This document shows, piece by piece, positions 44,348-52,969 of a stretch of DNA of 64,000 nucleotides. The stretch comes from Mongoliitalea lutea. GTDB taxonomy: Bacteria > Bacteroidota > Bacteroidia > Cytophagales > Cyclobacteriaceae. The DNA lies in NCBI RefSeq assembly GCF_014652135.1, contig NZ_BMYF01000002.1, positions 186,001 to 250,000 on the forward strand. Reading direction: 5' to 3'. The notes beneath the pieces are model-generated. The model did no database searches, was not told the origin of the DNA, and worked only from the letters and a program-made list of their open reading frames with translations. Both the position numbers and the translations under genes were made by a program. The stretch's first letter is position 1; each line of letters opens with the position of its first letter.

Positions 44348-45049
44348 TTATCGGTATTTCCAGATAGTCCATAAAATTTTATAGCCCGCTCCAAAAACTC
44401 CTTTGACTGTACCGCTGACTTTGGAAACGCCAATCCTTTTACGGTAGTCAACAGGAATTTCTGTATAGCTAAGTCCTTGCTTTACAGCTTTGATCTGCAT
44501 TTCTATAGTCCAGCCATAGTTTTGATCTACCATTTGGAGGCTTTTCAGTTTTTGCCATTTGATCGCTCTGAAGGGGCCTAGGTCTGAAAATGTTGAACTA
44601 AACCTCCAGCGCATTAAAGAAGTGGCTAACCAATTACCAAAGATTTGAGGAATAGTCATTGAACCTGATTCTCGATTGCCTTTTGCTCGAGACCCAAGTA
44701 CGAAGTCCATGTTGTTTTCGATGATTGGTTTAATCAAGCTATTCATTTGCTCGGGATAATCACTGTAATCGCCATCCAAAAATACCAGAATATCAGGTTC
44801 TTTTTCAAGGCTTTGAAGGTAGTTCATACCTGTCAGGCAAGCTTTACCGTAACCCATGACAGGTTCATCCAACACTATAGCACCTGCTTCGGTGGCTACA
44901 GCTTTTGTTTGGTCCTTGGAATTGTTATTGACTACGATGATATGGCGAACGTAAGCAGGGATATCCTTGATTACATGTCCAATGGAGTCTTCTTCATTGA
45001 AAGCAGGAATCAATACATCCACAATAGGAAAATTAGAAGGTTCAGTCAT
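44348..45049 (-). CDS. Family 2 glycosyltransferase, polyprenyl-phosphate mannose synthase-like
   Basis: 233 aa, soluble. GT-A fold motifs: DVLIPAFNEEDSIGHVI, metal-binding D-x-D in FLDGDYSDYPEQM, and SDLGPFRAIKWQKL, as in DPM1-type transferases that charge a polyprenyl phosphate with a hexose. There is no membrane tail. It starts 3 nt after the stop of the amidase gene, so they are co-transcribed. It may supply the donor for the GT-C enzyme at 39745 in the same leftward block. Confidence 0.85.
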   Translation of the reverse strand: MTEPSNFPIVDVLIPAFNEEDSIGHVIKDIPAYVRHIIVVNNNSKDQTKAVATEAGAIVLDEPVMGYGKACLTGMNYLQSLEKEPDILVFLDGDYSDYPEQMNSLIKPIIENNMDFVLGSRAKGNRESGSMTIPQIFGNWLATSLMRWRFSSTFSDLGPFRAIKWQKLKSLQMVDQNYGWTIEMQIKAVKQGLSYTEIPVDYRKRIGVSKVSGTVKGVFGAGYKILWTIWKYR

Positions 45050-45052
45050 TTC

Positions 45053-45856
45053 CTATTGTAGTTCTTCAATCTCTTCTTTGTATGCCTTTATGGAACGATA
45101 AATGGCTGATGCGAGATAAGCTTGATTGTCTTTGTTATTCATGAAGCTTTCTTCATTCCTATTGGAAATAAACCCTAACTCAACCAATACAGAAGGCATG
45201 GAGGTAGTCCATAATACATATAATGGTGCTTGCTTTACACCGCGACTTGTACGGTTTACTCTAGTAGAAAAATCATTTTCTATCTTGGAAGCTAGAGAAA
45301 TACTTCCGCTCAAAAATGCTTTTTGGGTGAGGTTAAACATGATGTAGGATTCCGGCGAAGTAGGGTCAAAGCCTTCATAACTTTCTTCATAATTATCCTC
45401 CAATAAAATTACTGAGTTTTCACGTTTAACAATTTCAAAGTTTGCTTCAAAGTTTTTAGTACCCATCACAAATGTTTCGGTACCATAAGCGGCTCTATTG
45501 GTAGCAGCGTTACAATGAATGGAGACAAACAAGTCGGCCTTGTTACGATTGGCAATATTTGCACGCTCTCGCAACTCCACAAACACATCCGAATTTCTTG
45601 TGTAGATTACTTCTACACCGGGAAGATTTTGTTTCACATATTCCCCAACTTTTAAGGCTACAGCCAAGGCAATATCTTTTTCTTTGGACACAGCTCCCAC
45701 AGCGCCAGGGTCTTTGCCTCCATGACCTGCATCGATGACTACTCGTTTTAATCGGTATTCTGGAGCCTTACTACCCGTAGGAGAAAAGCCCGCAAAAACT
45801 AAAGAGAGCGTAAAAATTGAAATTAGCAGAATATTTTTTACTTTGAAGCGTTCCAT
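45053..45856 (-). CDS. N-acetylmuramoyl-L-alanine amidase (Amidase_3)
   Basis: 267 aa. A signal peptide or anchor (ILLISIFTLSLVFAGF) precedes the zinc amidase domain with the usual ligands: RVVIDAGHGGKDPGAVG, KEKDIALAVALKVG with Glu, LFVSIHCNAATN and the catalytic PSVLVELGFISNRNEE. It cuts the amide between MurNAc and the stem peptide, acting in cell separation or wall remodelling in the periplasm. No SPOR or LysM domain is attached. It is divergent from the LptD-like gene, an arrangement seen in other Bacteroidota from memory. Confidence 0.92.
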   Translation of the reverse strand: MERFKVKNILLISIFTLSLVFAGFSPTGSKAPEYRLKRVVIDAGHGGKDPGAVGAVSKEKDIALAVALKVGEYVKQNLPGVEVIYTRNSDVFVELRERANIANRNKADLFVSIHCNAATNRAAYGTETFVMGTKNFEANFEIVKRENSVILLEDNYEESYEGFDPTSPESYIMFNLTQKAFLSGSISLASKIENDFSTRVNRTSRGVKQAPLYVLWTTSMPSVLVELGFISNRNEESFMNNKDNQAYLASAIYRSIKAYKEEIEELQ

Positions 45857-45922
45857 GCGTGGTAAACTATTAACTTTGCCAAGGCAAATTTTAGAAATTT
45901 TTAATCAAATCAAAATCTATCA

Positions 45923-48694
45923 GTGCAGAATAAGTGGCTTTGCTTGTTAGCGTTTCTGTTGTTGGCCTGGATTAGTCCAGCAGCATATGCGCAACAAAGG
46001 AATCAACGGGGGTTGGAAAGAAGGGTAGTTGCACCTGATACTGTGCTTAATCCCCAGACAATAGACCTTTCTCCCCTCGACTCATTAGACAAACTCGTCC
46101 AAGACACCATCCCTTCTGCCGACTCCACAAAAACAGTACCTAAAAGTGACATTCAAACTGTCATCAATTATTATGGAGAAGATAGTATCATCACAGATTT
46201 TGTAAATAACAAGTTAATCTTACATAAAGACGCATGGTTTGAATATGGAAATATTCGATTGGATGCTGATTTGATTATTGTGGACTGGGAGAAAAATGAA
46301 ATTTTTGCCTCAGGAGTGGTTGATAGTTTAGGAAATATACAGGGAAATCCGATTTTCAAAGAAGGTGGTACTTCTTACGAAATCAGAAAGGAGATGCGCT
46401 ATAACTTCAAAAGCCAAAAAGCTATCATCAAAGATGTGGTTACTGAACAGCAAGATGGGCTTTTGAGAGGACAAACTATCAAAAAGGATACGGATGGAAG
46501 TATTTATTTAGATAGGGGATATTACACCACCTGTAATTTGGCAGAGCCCCATTGGCATATTTCTGCCAATAAAATCAAATCTATCCGAGGTAAACAGGTG
46601 GTAACAGGGCCTTTTAACTTGCATTTTAATGGGATTCCAACCCCAGCAGGTCTCCCTTTTGGTATCATTCCCGATACTCCGGATGAAAAAGCGTCTGGAA
46701 TTGTTTTCCCATCTTGGGGACAGGAACGTGCCCGTGGATTTTTCCTGAGAAACTTCGGGTACTATTTTGCTTTCAATGATTACATCCACACCAGAGTTAC
46801 GGCCGATGTGTATTCCTTGGGAGGTTATGGGGCTAAGGCCGCTACTGTCTATAAAAAGCGTTATAAATATAATGGTGGATTCAATATAGACTATCAGGCT
46901 TTCCAAAGCCCGGAGACGGAATTGAATCCCATTGATTATAATACCATTTGGGTCAATTGGAATCACTCTCCGGAGTCAAGAGGGAATTCGAGATTCTCTG
47001 CATCTGTTAACGCAGGAACTTCAAACTACAATAACGTAGTAATCAATCCAGTTAGTTTTGCAGCTAATACCCGAGCTGAATTTTCATCGAATATTTCCTA
47101 CAGTAAAACATTCCAAGGTACGCCTTTCAGTATGTCCGCGAATATGCGGCATTCTCAAAATATTCAGACAGACGAGGTCAATATTATCTTACCGGATATC
47201 GCGGTCAATATGAACCGTCAGAATCCTTTTCAGAATTCTCGAATTGAGCCGATCAAAACCTTGAATATTGCCTGGAACTTTAATCTTCAAAATAGTATCA
47301 ATAACCGGATTACCCCACCTTTTGGTGTACAAAGTGCTGCCTTGATTCAGCAGGAAGAGCTAGAGCTGGGGTTAAATCAAAATCCGAATGTCATCCCATT
47401 CAATAGGGAAAATTTAGCACAACTCTTGAGGGAAGCAGATAATGGAGCTCGCCATACCATTCCGATTTCATCCAATTTCCGACTTTTAAAGCATTTTACA
47501 GGTACGGCCGCAGCCAATTATACAGAGCTTTGGTACCTCGAACGGATCAACTATTACTTTAACCCTGTGGAAAATAGGGTGGATAGGATCTTAGAAAATG
47601 GTTTCAATCGAGTAGGATTCTTTAATTCTTCGTTTTCTTTGAATACAAACATTTATGGCTTTTACACTCCCAAAAGAGGAAAAAAGATTGAGAGAATAAG
47701 GCATCATATGCAACCTACCTTTTCTTTCAATTACACCCCTGATTTCTCCAATCCCGCATTTGGCTTCTATCAGGAAGTTCAAGTAGATCAAGAAGGAAAT
47801 ACCCAGTTGTTTTCCAGACATCAAGGATTTATATTTTCAGGCGCGCCATTAGGGGAGTCTAGAGCTTTGGCAATCAATATCCGAAATGTACTGGAAGCCA
47901 AAATCAAACAAGACTCAGATGATGATAAAATTGAGACCAAAAAAATCCCACTTTTACAGTCTCTGAATTTTTCTACCTCTTATAACTTTGCAGCAGACTC
48001 CTTTCAGTTAGCACCGATTAACTTCAATACACGAACTTCCTTTTTTGATGACAAATTGTCTGTCAACTTCTCAGGTAATTTTGATATGTACGCTGAGCAG
48101 CGTATAACCAATCCTCAGACTGGTGCAACAACAGGAAGAAGAATTAATCAATTGGCTTTGAGTTCGGGACAAGGTTTGGGAAGTCTTCGAAACTTAACTT
48201 TAAATGTTAATGGAAATATAAATCCAACAGGTGGTGACCGCTCTCCTGGTGAACTAAGAGAAGATCTGACAAATGACTTTTTACAGCAGGGTGGAGTGAT
48301 GAATGAGTTTGTAGAAAATGAGATCACCCGAATTGTCAATGACCCATCTATGTACATTGATTGGAGTATTCCGTGGAATTTAGGTTTTGGATATAACATC
48401 GCTTACAATCGTCAGCCAGGTAGAGATGCAAATGTTACTTCTGCATTAACATTCAATGGAGACGTTAGCTTGACTGAAAAGTGGAAGGTGAAGTTTAACG
48501 GTGGTTATGATTTTATGACCGCTCAAATCACACAAACGATGATAGGAATCTCTAGAAATTTGCATTGCTGGAGATTGGATATGAGCTGGATTCCATTTGG
48601 ACGATTCACATCTTACAACATTGACATTCGAGTGAATGCCGCCATGTTGCAAGACCTGAAAGTGTCCAGAAGAAGAAGCTTCTTCGATTTTTAA
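45923..48694 (+). CDS. LptD-like LPS-assembly outer-membrane protein
   Basis: 923 aa. The start is a GTG, with no ATG nearby. A signal peptide (WLCLLAFLLLAWISPAAYAQ) and low-complexity linker are followed by an OstA/LptD-type periplasmic part (DKLVQDTIPS ... YGNIRLDADLIIVDWEKNEIFASG) and a long barrel with typical strands: PFGIIPDTPDEKASGIVFPSWG, GFFLRNFGYYFAFND, YNGGFNIDYQAF, ending MLQDLKVSRRRSFFDF. It is the Bacteroidota form of LptD, which inserts LPS into the outer leaflet. Its stop overlaps by 4 bp that of the convergent arginine deiminase gene. Confidence 0.86.
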   Translation: MQNKWLCLLAFLLLAWISPAAYAQQRNQRGLERRVVAPDTVLNPQTIDLSPLDSLDKLVQDTIPSADSTKTVPKSDIQTVINYYGEDSIITDFVNNKLILHKDAWFEYGNIRLDADLIIVDWEKNEIFASGVVDSLGNIQGNPIFKEGGTSYEIRKEMRYNFKSQKAIIKDVVTEQQDGLLRGQTIKKDTDGSIYLDRGYYTTCNLAEPHWHISANKIKSIRGKQVVTGPFNLHFNGIPTPAGLPFGIIPDTPDEKASGIVFPSWGQERARGFFLRNFGYYFAFNDYIHTRVTADVYSLGGYGAKAATVYKKRYKYNGGFNIDYQAFQSPETELNPIDYNTIWVNWNHSPESRGNSRFSASVNAGTSNYNNVVINPVSFAANTRAEFSSNISYSKTFQGTPFSMSANMRHSQNIQTDEVNIILPDIAVNMNRQNPFQNSRIEPIKTLNIAWNFNLQNSINNRITPPFGVQSAALIQQEELELGLNQNPNVIPFNRENLAQLLREADNGARHTIPISSNFRLLKHFTGTAAANYTELWYLERINYYFNPVENRVDRILENGFNRVGFFNSSFSLNTNIYGFYTPKRGKKIERIRHHMQPTFSFNYTPDFSNPAFGFYQEVQVDQEGNTQLFSRHQGFIFSGAPLGESRALAINIRNVLEAKIKQDSDDDKIETKKIPLLQSLNFSTSYNFAADSFQLAPINFNTRTSFFDDKLSVNFSGNFDMYAEQRITNPQTGATTGRRINQLALSSGQGLGSLRNLTLNVNGNINPTGGDRSPGELREDLTNDFLQQGGVMNEFVENEITRIVNDPSMYIDWSIPWNLGFGYNIAYNRQPGRDANVTSALTFNGDVSLTEKWKVKFNGGYDFMTAQITQTMIGISRNLHCWRLDMSWIPFGRFTSYNIDIRVNAAMLQDLKVSRRRSFFDF

Positions 48695-49905
48695 ATTCGG
48701 GACCTACTTAATGGCATGGTCATACATCGTGGTCCTCCCAATCCACGGGAGAGTTCCGACGAAGGAATTTCCAACACTTCAACCCCCATATTTCGTAGCG
48801 CTCGATTCGTATGGATGTTTCGGTTGTAAGAAATCACTCTTCGAGGTCCGATTGCAAACACATTTGCCCCATCAAACCATTGTTCCCGCATCGCATAATC
48901 TGGATTGCCATCTGCCGTAGAAAGAATTTCCAAGTGAGGAATTTCTCTTTCCAATATAGTCAATAAGGACTCCTTCAGTACCTGACGCTTGATATTGACC
49001 TTATCATCCTTGATGTCTTTTAACGTATATAAGGAAGTTTGTAAAACGGCGTTCATAGCATCTGGATAAGTCAGCACTAAGTTTTCATCCAAGATGGTAA
49101 ATACGGTATCCAAGTGCATGTATTGTCTTTTTTGCGGAAGATGAACTTCGTACACACGCTCTACGGTTCCTTCTGCTAATAGGGCTTTGGCGACATGGTA
49201 GATGGCTTTTTCGTTGGTGCGCTCGGAGTTTCCGATGGCAACAGCTTTTTTGGACAATACGATTACATCACCACCTTCTATGCTTGGTGGATTATCATGC
49301 CCATTGATAGGATAGAGCCGGTTCACATGCTCCTTAAACTCTGGATGATTTTCGAAAATGGTACGCAAGAGATCTGCTTCCCGTTGACGGCCTTCTTTGT
49401 TCATACTCGAGAAAATTATTCCTCCCGGAGTTAAAGCCATAGGGTCCCGCTGAAAATACAAATTGGGACTTGGCGGGATGATAAATGCATAATCCATCAA
49501 TTCTCCCGTTGGAGCATTCGGGATTTTTTTCTTAAGTTCGTGTACTTTGATCCCCGCCGTCAATACAGTTGTACATTCAGCTGTTGATAGCCTATCCAAG
49601 ATATAGTCACAGAGATGAACCTGACCTGTTCGGGACAAAGCAGCTTTCATCAAACTCTCTAAAATTTCTTTATTTGAAAGAACTTGCATTAAGAGTTCCC
49701 GCAGTCTGAAAACTGTAGCCCCTGTAGATTGCTTGATCAGATCAGTGAAGTAATCATGCTCTTTTTGCATAGCCTCCAAATAGGGCACATCTTCAAAAAG
49801 CAAAAATTCTTTATTGTAAGGGGTCAATCGGTCAATTTCTTTACCAGGTCTGTGCATCAAGACAGCCTTCAAAGTACCAAATTCAGAGTTTAATCTAAGA
49901 TTCAT
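48691..49905 (-). CDS. arcA: Arginine deiminase
   Basis: 404 aa, cytoplasmic. Deiminase motifs are visible: FGTLKAVLMHRPGKE at the start, YFQRDPMA, IEGGDVIVL, catalytic His in YMHLDTVFT, and catalytic C394 in GGPRCMTMPLSR. It hydrolyses arginine to citrulline and ammonia. No ornithine carbamoyltransferase or carbamate kinase gene is in the window, so it is not an intact arcABC operon here. A longer frame (to 49974) is not protein-like before MNLRLNSEFG; the ATG at 49905 is preferred. Heptad arrays lie about 110 bp upstream. Related guanidino-group enzymes cannot be excluded. Confidence 0.88.
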   Translation of the reverse strand: MNLRLNSEFGTLKAVLMHRPGKEIDRLTPYNKEFLLFEDVPYLEAMQKEHDYFTDLIKQSTGATVFRLRELLMQVLSNKEILESLMKAALSRTGQVHLCDYILDRLSTAECTTVLTAGIKVHELKKKIPNAPTGELMDYAFIIPPSPNLYFQRDPMALTPGGIIFSSMNKEGRQREADLLRTIFENHPEFKEHVNRLYPINGHDNPPSIEGGDVIVLSKKAVAIGNSERTNEKAIYHVAKALLAEGTVERVYEVHLPQKRQYMHLDTVFTILDENLVLTYPDAMNAVLQTSLYTLKDIKDDKVNIKRQVLKESLLTILEREIPHLEILSTADGNPDYAMREQWFDGANVFAIGPRRVISYNRNIHTNRALRNMGVEVLEIPSSELSRGLGGPRCMTMPLSRSRI

Positions 49906-50012
49906 AGGTTGCTGTAAAAGTGAATTCGTTAAAATTACTGTAAAAATTTGATAGTTTGGTTTTGAAAATGACAATTTATGGGAAAATGTTTGTGGAAATT
50001 GAAAAAATTAGA

Positions 50013-50090
50013 AAGTACTAAGTACCAAGTACTAAGTACTAAGTACCAAGTACAATGTACCAAGAAGCAAGAGGCAAGAATCAAGACAGT
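50013..50090. repeat. Heptad tandem array (AAGTACY type)
   Basis: AAGTACT, AAGTACC, AAGTACT, AAGTACT, AAGTACC, AAGTACA, ATGTACC, then AAGAAGC, AAGAGGC, AAGAATC, AAGACAG: eleven units of 7 nt, with the second base group drifting along the array. Confidence 0.85.
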
Positions 50091-50467
50091 CAGTTGAAGG
50101 ATGAAGGATGAGGGAGGAAGGGTGAACAGATGAAATATGCTGACGCGATATAAGGTTGAAAAATGCCTGCGGCGAAATATCGGTGGCGTGTAGATAAGGA
50201 AATTATTCTTAAAAAAATGCCAAGTAATTTCAGGACGGGACAAGCTCGCAGAAAGCACAGAAATCGCAGAAGGGAGCGTTTAGATGCCAGACTTTCAAAA
50301 TAAGTAACAGTCTGTCAATTCAAGTGATAATGGAGAAAAACCATTAAGGTATTAAGGGAATTAAGATTTAAATCTTTATTGTTTTTTTGCGAGGATGGGA
50401 TGTCCTTAGTTTTGCGGCTTTGCGCTGTTGGCGTGAACTTTTCTCATAGAGACGAATAAGATATTAG

Positions 50468-50526
50468 CCGAGGGTTTCAACCCTCGGACCAAAGTCCCGC
50501 AGATGAACCCTAAGTCCCATCGGGAC
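50468..50526. repeat. Two palindromes
   Basis: CCGAGGGTTTCAACCCTCGG (50468-50487), a 9-bp perfect stem, and GTCCC-ATC-GGGAC (50514-50526). Confidence 0.85.
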
Positions 50527-50600
50527 GGCCGACATAAATGCCCTAAGCTCATGTCTATCGTGTCTACAACTGATTTAAAAAACATTGATTTACACAAAAA

Positions 50601-50628
50601 AAATGGAGCGCAACTCAGCGCTCCATTT
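50601..50628 (-). terminator. Terminator-like hairpin for leftward transcription
   Basis: AAATGGAGCG pairs with CGCTCCATTT over 10 bp; read leftward it is followed by a run of eight T. It is about 560 nt past the lysS stop, so leftward transcripts may extend through the repeat region to here. Confidence 0.6.
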
Positions 50629-50749
50629 ATATTCAATTTCGGCATAGGCTTTTCAGGACCTTTAACCGAGCTATAGATCCATTTTCTCCTTAACCGGCTA
50701 AAAAAAATCCATAGCTAGAATTTCGGCTAATTATATGGTTTTCAGCCCT

Positions 50750-50853
50750 TCCCTTCATTCCACATTCCACATTTCTGTGTTGTTCACTGCTCACTGTTAA
50801 CTGTTCACTCTTCACTGCTCACTGTCAACTGCTCACTGCCCACTGCTCATTTC
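50750..50853. repeat. Heptad tandem array (TCACTGC type)
   Basis: Units TCCACAT x2, then TCACTGC, TCACTGT, TAACTGT, TCACTCT, TCACTGC, TCACTGT, CAACTGC, TCACTGC, CCACTGC. Most of it keeps a 7-nt register. Confidence 0.8.
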
Positions 50854-50858
50854 CCTAC

Positions 50859-50980
50859 CAATGCCGGGGCTTAAAAGCCACGGCAATTGATTAGTGTGTC
50901 TCTTTATAAATGGTCTGAATTTCAGTTGATAACATTCAAATTACTAGTGGGTTAAAACCCACCGATGTGCGTTATTACTA
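50859..50980 (+). repeat. Double-palindrome element, unit 3
   Basis: CAATGCCGGGGCTTAAAAGC then CACGGCAATTGATTAGTGTG, and GTGGGTTAAAACCCAC after about 65 nt. The first 32 nt differ from unit 1 by one base. Confidence 0.8.
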
Positions 50981-50982
50981 AC

Positions 50983-51193
50983 TGTCCACTAACAACTTAT
51001 CACCTAATCACTAATCACTTAAATACACTATTCACTACCCACTGTTCACTGTCAATGGTTCACCCCTCGCTGGTTCCTAGAATCCCCTCATTCTAAATTC
51101 TGCCACTGCTCACTGTCAACTGCTCACTGTTTACTAGCCACTGGCTTCGGCTCCGCTCAGCCACCGTGGCAGCTCACTGTCAACTGCTCACTG
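50983..51193. repeat. Heptad array overlapping the lysS stop codon
   Basis: TCACTGT/CAACTGC-type units with interruptions; the final GCTCACTG contains the reverse-strand TGA stop and part of the last sense codon of lysS. A CTTCGGCTCCGCTCAGC tract is embedded near 51145. Confidence 0.7.
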
Positions 51194-52906
51194 CAACCAG
51201 CTTTCCACTTCTTCCTTCGTAGGATTAGCGACGTCTAGTTTAAGTTTTTTTCTGCGACCGCAAACGTCGTTGAAGAGTTTGTTAGGATCGTATTCTTTCA
51301 ATTGCTCGATGGTGTGGATATTCATGTCACGGATAACAGGAACCAAGCCCGCAGGAATACCCAAGGCCATGAAGTCCTCATCAGAAGCAATTTTCACTTT
51401 CTTCTCTGGACGCATCTGAGGGAAGAACAATACCTCTTGAATGGTCGAGTTATTAGTCAATAACATAGTCAATCGGTCAATACCAATTCCCAAACCAGCA
51501 GTTGGTGGCATGCCGTATTCCAAGGCTCTTAAGAAATCATCGTCCATAGCCATGGCTTCATCATCCCCTCTGGCAGCCAATTTCAATTGGTCTTCAAAGC
51601 GCTCTCGTTGATCAATCGGATCGTTCAACTCAGAATAAGCATTGGCAATTTCTTTCCCGTTCACAAATAGCTCAAAACGCTCTACCAAGCCCTCTTTGTT
51701 TCTGTGTTTTTTGGCCAAAGGCGTCATTTCGATTGGATAATCGGTGATGTAGGTAGGCTGTACCAAATTGGCTTCTACTTTTTCTCCGAAGATCTCATCG
51801 ATCAACTTGCCTTTGCCCATGCTGTTATCCACTTCGATGCCCATATCCGCACAAACTTGGCGAAGACCTGCTTCGTCCATTTCGCTCACATCCACCCCAG
51901 CATATTCCTTGATGGAGTCAAACATGGTCAGTCTTCTGTAAGGGCCTGCAAAGTCAATTTGCTTATCACCCACCGTAACTACCGTCTTTCCATGGATGGA
52001 TTCAGTCACTTGTTCCAATAAGTTCTCCACCATCTCCATCATCCACACGTAGTCTTTGTAGGCCACATAGATTTCCATTGAAGTAAATTCCGGATTGTGG
52101 GTACGGTCCATGCCTTCATTACGGAACATTTTTCCAAATTCATACACTCCGTCAAATCCACCCACGATTAGCCTCTTTAGATATAATTCGTTGGCAATTC
52201 TCAAGTATAGAGGCATATCCAAGGTGTTGTGGTGTGTATTGAACGGTCTAGCCGCAGCACCACCATGTACTTGCTGAAGGATAGGAGTCTCCACTTCCAA
52301 CCAACCACGATCATCAAAGAATTTACGCATGTTGGTGATGATTCTTGAGCGGGTCAGGAACACATTTTTGACTTCGGGATTAACCACTAAGTCCACATAA
52401 CGCTGTCTGTAACGCAACTCAGGATCGGTAAATCCATCATACACGTTGCCATCGTCATCACGCTTTACCACAGGAAGTGGTTTTACAGCCTTAGAAAGTA
52501 CTGTCAACTCCGTGACATGGAGCGAGATCTCACCTGTTTGCGTTGTGAAAATATAGCCTTTGACTCCGATGAAGTCTCCGATTCCCAGGAGCTTTTTGAA
52601 AACAGTATTGTAGAAGGTCTTGTCTTCTCCTGGGCAGATATCATCTCTGCGGATGTATATCTGAAGTCTTCCGGTAGCATCCTGAATTTCTGCAAAAGAG
52701 GCAGAACCCATGATTCGGCGGCTCATCAGGCGACCTGCGATGGAGATATTTTTATAATCGTTTTTTCTGCGTTCGTAATTTTGATGGATATCCTGTGCAG
52801 ATACGTTGATGGGGAAAGACTCCGCTGGGTAGGGATTGATCCCTAGTTTCATCAACTCTTCTCTGTCTTTTCTACGTTCTAATTCCTGTTCGCTCAGTAA
52901 TTGCAT
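51188..52906 (-). CDS. lysS: Lysyl-tRNA synthetase, class II
   Basis: 572 aa. N-terminal OB-fold anticodon domain (ISIAGRLMSRRIMGSASFAEI), then the class II catalytic domain: motif 1 near RKFFDDRGWLEVETPILQ, motif 2 FRNEGMDRTHNPEFTSMEIY, motif 3 GLGIGIDRLTMLLTN. AYSELNDPIDQRERFEDQ is the standard lysine-enzyme segment. It joins lysine to tRNA-Lys. Beyond the usual end there is a C-terminal extension of about 70 aa (VKIASDEDFMALGIPAGLVP ... PTKEEVESWLQ), which resembles a helix-hairpin/small domain found in Bacteroidota LysS. The stop codon lies in a heptad array. Confidence 0.96.
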   Translation of the reverse strand: MQLLSEQELERRKDREELMKLGINPYPAESFPINVSAQDIHQNYERRKNDYKNISIAGRLMSRRIMGSASFAEIQDATGRLQIYIRRDDICPGEDKTFYNTVFKKLLGIGDFIGVKGYIFTTQTGEISLHVTELTVLSKAVKPLPVVKRDDDGNVYDGFTDPELRYRQRYVDLVVNPEVKNVFLTRSRIITNMRKFFDDRGWLEVETPILQQVHGGAAARPFNTHHNTLDMPLYLRIANELYLKRLIVGGFDGVYEFGKMFRNEGMDRTHNPEFTSMEIYVAYKDYVWMMEMVENLLEQVTESIHGKTVVTVGDKQIDFAGPYRRLTMFDSIKEYAGVDVSEMDEAGLRQVCADMGIEVDNSMGKGKLIDEIFGEKVEANLVQPTYITDYPIEMTPLAKKHRNKEGLVERFELFVNGKEIANAYSELNDPIDQRERFEDQLKLAARGDDEAMAMDDDFLRALEYGMPPTAGLGIGIDRLTMLLTNNSTIQEVLFFPQMRPEKKVKIASDEDFMALGIPAGLVPVIRDMNIHTIEQLKEYDPNKLFNDVCGRRKKLKLDVANPTKEEVESWLQ

Positions 52907-52920
52907 TTTCTGATTAATTA

Positions 52921-52942
52921 AGAAAAGGTCTCCCGACCTTTA
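52921..52942 (-). terminator. Possible terminator of the proline dehydrogenase gene
   Basis: AAAGGTC-TCCC-GACCTTT, a 7-bp stem with a 4-nt loop, lying between the proline dehydrogenase stop and the lysS start; a short T-rich tract follows on the leftward strand. Confidence 0.55.
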
Positions 52943-52969
52943 GGAAATGATATATATTAAAGTATGAAT

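Larger units (their letters stand above)
49906..51187. repeat. Repeat-mosaic intergenic region (about 1.3 kb)
   Basis: No credible gene; the frames here translate repeats. Contents: heptad arrays at 50013, 50750 and 50983; palindromes at 50468 and 50514; a leftward terminator-like hairpin at 50601; one double-palindrome unit at 50859; a CTTCGGCTCCGCTCAGC tract near 51145. The right end runs into the stop codon of lysS. Confidence 0.8.

Noticed and set aside
50013-50090. Regular repeats that could suggest a CRISPR array
   Set aside because: Units are 7 nt and contiguous, with no spacers of 25-40 nt and no cas genes.
49935-50258. 107-aa leftward frame containing LVLSTWYLVLSTWYLVLS
   Set aside because: This is the translated AAGTACY heptad array; no promoter, domain or codon pattern supports it.
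50406-50645. 79-aa leftward frame between repeats
   Set aside because: It spans a palindrome pair and a terminator-like hairpin and has no family resemblance.
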